Source: Changshengia sp963803165 (GTDB lineage: Bacteria; Chloroflexota; Dormibacteria; Aeolococcales; Aeolococcaceae). Taken from it: a stretch of DNA of 64,000 nt. Positions 60,719 through 64,000 of this stretch are shown one piece after another. The stretch covers positions 124,001 to 188,000 of the forward strand of contig CAWDLK010000004.1 in NCBI GenBank assembly GCA_963803165.1, in the 5' to 3' direction. Position 1 is the first letter of the stretch. Every line of letters begins with the position of its first letter. The position numbers were made by a program, and so were the translations under genes. The notes under the pieces were generated by a model. The model was not told where the DNA came from, did no database searches, and was given only the letters and a program-made list of their open reading frames with translations.

Positions 60719-63174
60719 CAGCGGACCCCCGCCGGAGCCGGGCGGTCCCCAGCGGGAGCGTCGAGGGGCTGCCCGACCTCCCGGGCCGGGGCACGGGCCG
60801 CGTCGACCCGCGTGCAGAAGCTCTGGATGCGGTGGCCCACGGAAGGGTGATCGACGGCGCAGAGCCGCCACTGCTCCATGGGCATGATGCGGCCGGACCG
60901 GCGCACCAGCTCGGTGGCCAGGGCCACCTGCTCCGCGGCCCTCCGATCCCCGCTCATGTACTGGCACTGGCCGTCGACACAGCCGGCGAGGAAGACGCCC
61001 GCGGCGCCGAGGCGGGCGGCCTCGACGAGGTGCAGCGCACTGATCCGGCCCAGGCAGGGCAGCTCGACCACCCGCACGCGTTCCGGGTAGCGATCACGGC
61101 GGAGGCCGCTCAGCGTGAAGGCGGCGGACGCGCACTCGGCGCAGGTGAAACCGATCACCGGGCGGTCCACGCCGGCGGTGAGCACCGCGAGGCGGGCGAC
61201 GATGGTGGCGTCGTCGAGCGAGTGCTGGATGGCGAGCTCCGGGCAGCTGGCCGCGCAGATGCCGCAGCCCCGGCAGGCGTCGGCGTCCACCACGGCGACC
61301 GGCGCGTCGGGGCGCACGCTGCCTGGGCAGGCTGCCGCGGCCACCCGATCGGCGAGCCTCAGAGCGCCGAACGGGCAGGCGGGCAGGCAGGCTCCGCAGC
61401 CCACGCAGCGCGCCGGGTCGACGGTCGCCGCCGCGACGTCCTCGCGCCCGCCCGAGGTGAGGAACTCGTGGACCCGGGCAGCGGCGGCGGCGGCATCGGT
61501 CATGCACTCCGCGATGGTCTTGGGACCGGAGGCGGAGCCGCAGACGAACACCCCCTCCGCCCTCGTCTCGGTGGTCCGGTTCTTGGCGTCGAGCTGGGCG
61601 ACGAACCCGGCATCGTCGAGGGGTGCGCCGAGCAGGTGAGCGAGCGGGGCCGCCTCGGCGGCGGGGACCAGGCCGGTGGAGAGCACCACCAGGTCCGGCC
61701 GCAGCCGGCGCAGCTGCGCGGCGGCGAGGTCCTCGACGTCGACCACCGGGCGGCCGTCGCCGTCGAACTCGACCACCGCCGGTGAGCCGCGGACGAACTC
61801 GACGCCGGCGCGCCGGGCCGCCAGGTACCAGGTCTCGTCGCGTGCCGCCGGGGTGCGCAGCTCCTGGAAGCAGATGGTGACGCGCATCTCCGGGAAGAGA
61901 GCGCGCAGCCGGATGGCGTGCTTGAGGGCGATCATGCAGCAGAGGCGGGAGCAGTAGGGGAGACGGCGCTGGTCGCGCGAACCGGCGCACTGGATCATGA
62001 GCAGGTGCCGGGCCGGGATCCGGCCGAGCCGCGACTGCTCCTCCCAACCGTCGAGCCTCTCGGCCAGCTCGACCTGGGTCATCACGCCCCGATGGCCGTG
62101 GCCGAGATGGGTGACCAGGTCGGCGGGCGCGGGCTCGCAGCCCGTGGCGAGAAGGACGGCGCCGGCGGAGAGCACCTCGAGATCCGCGGCGGGACGCAGA
62201 TCGATGGCGTCCACGGGGCACGCCTCGGCGCAGGCGCCGCAGAAGGTGCAGCGCTCGAGGTCGATGGAGCGCAGCACCCGGCCGTCGTACACCTCGGCTG
62301 CGATCGCCGTGGCCTGGCCGGCCGCCCCCGGGACCGAGCACGCCTCCTCGCAGAGCCCGCAGTCGATGCACTCGGATCCGACCATGGTGGGCAGGGTCCG
62401 GACCTCGATGCGGAAGTCGCCCCCTCGGCCGGTCACCGACTGGACCTCGGTGCGCCGCCGGATGCGGAGGTTGGGATGGTCCACCGCAGCGTTGCGGAAG
62501 AGGCACTTCCTGACGCCGGGCTGGGCGCCGGTGGCAGGCAGGCAGGGCCCGCAGTCGCCGGTGGGGAAGACGGGCCCGATGGCGGTCGCACGTCCTCCCA
62601 GGAAGGGGCGCCGCTCGAGCAGGTCGACCTCGTGCCCCATCCGGGTCAGCTCGATCGCCGCCTGGGTGCCGGCCACACCGCCGCCGACGACGGCGACCCG
62701 CTGCGAGGCGGGCCGGTGTGCCGCCCCCTGCCCTCGCCGCGCGGGGAAGCGGACCGCCGCCTCGACGATCCGGAGCGCCTTGCCGGTGACCGCGGCCCGG
62801 TCTCCGTCATGCACCCACGAGCACCCCTCGCGGATGCAGGCCACCTCGAGCCGGAGGCCGTGATCGGCAAGTCCCTGCAGCCGGCGGGCCGCGAAGTCCG
62901 CCGAGCAGCCGACGAGGACCAGCCGCCCGGCCCGCTCCCCCTCCTCGCAGAGCTCGATGAGGCGGGTCCTCGCCTCCCGGCCGCACCACGTCCGCCGCCG
63001 CTCGACGGCCACCCCGAGGTCGGAGATGCCCGCCTCGAGGAGGTCGAAGTCGAGGTTGGACGACATCGTGCCGGCGCACTCACAGAGGAGCGCGCGGGTT
63101 GCGGCGACCGGCACAGCGGCAGCACCGCCCTCACCACGGGCGCCGGCGGCGCGGGCTCGCGGCACCATCGTCAC
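60718..63174 (-). CDS. HdrA-type flavoprotein with C-terminal MvhD domain
   Basis: An 818-residue electron-transfer subunit. The FAD fold starts at VAVVGGGVAGTQAAIELTRM (about residue 145) after an N-terminal domain with CECAGT. A Cys segment CGPCLPATGAQPGVRKC follows, then ferredoxin motifs CIDCGLCEEACS and CTFCGACAEACP, CSRLCCMIALKHA, and later CVGCGACLPACP and CRGCGICAASCP. The last 140 residues form an MvhD 2Fe-2S domain (FTCAECASAA, CLGRISALHL, LAGCVDGQCQ). HdrA bifurcates electrons in methanogens; a similar role here is inferred. GTG 63174 is chosen because it overlaps the upstream stop (GTGA). Confidence 0.87.
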   Translation of the reverse strand: MTMVPRARAAGARGEGGAAAVPVAATRALLCECAGTMSSNLDFDLLEAGISDLGVAVERRRTWCGREARTRLIELCEEGERAGRLVLVGCSADFAARRLQGLADHGLRLEVACIREGCSWVHDGDRAAVTGKALRIVEAAVRFPARRGQGAAHRPASQRVAVVGGGVAGTQAAIELTRMGHEVDLLERRPFLGGRATAIGPVFPTGDCGPCLPATGAQPGVRKCLFRNAAVDHPNLRIRRRTEVQSVTGRGGDFRIEVRTLPTMVGSECIDCGLCEEACSVPGAAGQATAIAAEVYDGRVLRSIDLERCTFCGACAEACPVDAIDLRPAADLEVLSAGAVLLATGCEPAPADLVTHLGHGHRGVMTQVELAERLDGWEEQSRLGRIPARHLLMIQCAGSRDQRRLPYCSRLCCMIALKHAIRLRALFPEMRVTICFQELRTPAARDETWYLAARRAGVEFVRGSPAVVEFDGDGRPVVDVEDLAAAQLRRLRPDLVVLSTGLVPAAEAAPLAHLLGAPLDDAGFVAQLDAKNRTTETRAEGVFVCGSASGPKTIAECMTDAAAAAARVHEFLTSGGREDVAAATVDPARCVGCGACLPACPFGALRLADRVAAAACPGSVRPDAPVAVVDADACRGCGICAASCPELAIQHSLDDATIVARLAVLTAGVDRPVIGFTCAECASAAFTLSGLRRDRYPERVRVVELPCLGRISALHLVEAARLGAAGVFLAGCVDGQCQYMSGDRRAAEQVALATELVRRSGRIMPMEQWRLCAVDHPSVGHRIQSFCTRVDAARAPAREVGQPLDAPAGDRPAPAGVR

Positions 63175-63620
63175 AGCCGCGGCCCCGCTGCCACCAGCGC
63201 CTTCGACGCGCGCTCGGCGGCGGCGATCGGGACGGGACCGGCCACCACCGCCCCGGTCGGGCAGGCGCGGGCGCAGGCCCCGCAACCGATGCAGCGATCC
63301 GCGTCGAAGAGGATGCCGCGGAAGGTGACGCAACGCTCGGGGACGCGGATCGGACCTCGCGGCGGGTGGCGGGCGATGCGGTGCAGCGCCGCGGCCAGAG
63401 CGCCGCGGCCGGTGCCGGGCGGCGCCGCGTACAGCCGGGCGGGGTCGAACCATCCGTCCTGGCGCAGGGCGCCGGTGGGACACGCGCCGACGCAGCGCCC
63501 GCAGCCGACGCAGAGCTCCTCGCGCCGCACCACCTCGCAGCCCATCACCCCCGGCGCGACGCCGGATCCGTGATCGGTGAGCTCGTCGGCGATCCGCCGG
63601 CCGCGTGCGCTGAGGGGCAT
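63171..63620 (-). CDS. 4Fe-4S ferredoxin, two clusters
   Basis: A 149-residue ferredoxin with motifs CVGCGRCVGACPTG and CIGCGACARACPTG separated by about 65 residues, longer than in bacterial 2x4Fe-4S ferredoxins. It lies between mvhD and hdrA (3-base gap upstream) in the same operon and could be the electron carrier of the Hdr complex. Confidence 0.85.
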   Translation of the reverse strand: MPLSARGRRIADELTDHGSGVAPGVMGCEVVRREELCVGCGRCVGACPTGALRQDGWFDPARLYAAPPGTGRGALAAALHRIARHPPRGPIRVPERCVTFRGILFDADRCIGCGACARACPTGAVVAGPVPIAAAERASKALVAAGPRL

Positions 63621-63623
63621 CGA

Positions 63624-64000
63624 TCACGACCTCCGGAGGCGGGGCAGGCGGGCGATGGTCTCGTGCATCCGCCGGGCGGTGGCCACGAAGCGCGGCGAGT
63701 CGGCGGCGCTCATGGTGAACATCTCGACCCGCTCCGGCTCGACGCCGACCGAGGCGATCAGCGCCTTGACGAAGGCCACCCGGTCGATGGCGTGGAAGTT
63801 GCCGACGCGGTAGTGGCACTGTCCCTCCAGGCAGCCGGCGAGATAGACGCCGTCGGCGCCGCCGGCGAGGGCGCTGAGCACGTGGAGCGGCGACACCCGG
63901 CCGGTGCAGGGGACCAGGATGGTCCGGATGGTCGTGGGCAGCGGGGTGCGCGCGTTGCCGGCGGCGTCGGCTGCGCTGTAGGCGCACTCGCGGCAGAGGA
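63624..64000 (-). CDS. MvhD-like hydrogenase iron-sulfur subunit, cut by right edge
   Basis: About 125 C-terminal residues remain. LCRECAYSAADAAGNA, VPCTGRVSPLHVLSALAGGA and YLAGCLEGQCHYRVGNFHA give the MvhD 2Fe-2S cysteine set. In methanogens MvhD links hydrogenase to HdrA. A second MvhD domain is fused to the C-terminus of the HdrA-like protein downstream, so this operon has at least two. Confidence 0.88.
   Translation of the reverse strand, partial: LCRECAYSAADAAGNARTPLPTTIRTILVPCTGRVSPLHVLSALAGGADGVYLAGCLEGQCHYRVGNFHAIDRVAFVKALIASVGVEPERVEMFTMSAADSPRFVATARRMHETIARLPRLRRS

Overview
This window is a high-GC (roughly 70 percent by eye) bacterial chromosome segment with dense coding, frequent GTG/TTG starts and many ATGA/GTGA gene overlaps. 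The gene content points to a high-GC member of the Terrabacteria: clpS next to a DUF2017 gene, a four-domain S1 with an acidic tail, a DevR/DosR-type response regulator, bd oxidase with CydDC, and a nickel-hydrogenase maturation set. A Dormibacterota-like or actinobacterial/Chloroflexota-like lineage is my best guess; there is no rRNA gene here to settle it. I see no phage, insertion sequence or CRISPR array.

Region 1 (1-25.1 kb) is mainly housekeeping on the minus strand: clpC (frameshifted, runs off the left edge), rpsA, nadB-nadC, a pantothenate cluster (panB, panC, panD plus a DUF2520 dehydrogenase-like gene), ftsH, tilS, two CAU tRNAs, a DivIC/FtsB-like gene, a frameshifted lipoprotein gene, mazG, mfd, pth, ybeY and rpsU. 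On the plus strand are clpS-DUF2017 and a UvrD-type helicase with a C-terminal iron-sulfur nuclease domain.

Region 2 (25.2-42 kb) looks like a low-oxygen energy island. It holds a cytochrome b gene with an unknown membrane partner, a DevR-like response regulator, a GNAT/ADP-forming acyl-CoA synthetase fusion, cydABDC, a hemerythrin/proline-dehydrogenase-like fusion, and hypC-hypC-hypD-hypE. hypF follows at 43.2-45.5 kb. Several promoters carry GGGAC-N4-GNCCC-like sites about 32-36 bases upstream of a -10 element, the arrangement expected of DevR/DosR boxes. This candidate hypoxia regulon is the most interesting signal in the window.

Region 3 (42-58.9 kb) holds a Flp pilin, CvpA, a thiamine-diphosphate enzyme with a terminator-like hairpin inside its coding region, membrane proteins of unknown role, a universal stress protein, phosphoketolase and acetate kinase (acetyl phosphate to acetate plus ATP), a HAD phosphatase, a toxin-antitoxin pair in reversed order, a Nudix hydrolase, PPK2 and an ABC transporter.

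Region 4 (58.8-64 kb, minus strand) is a heterodisulfide-reductase-like operon: mvhD (cut by the right edge), a two-cluster ferredoxin, HdrA fused to a second MvhD domain, an HdrB-like protein and HdrC. Taken together the window suggests an aerobe or facultative organism that can switch to high-affinity oxygen respiration, hydrogen metabolism, substrate-level ATP formation from acetyl-CoA or acetyl phosphate, and Hdr-type electron transfer. Two single-base frameshifts (clpC and the lipoprotein gene) may be sequencing or assembly errors.
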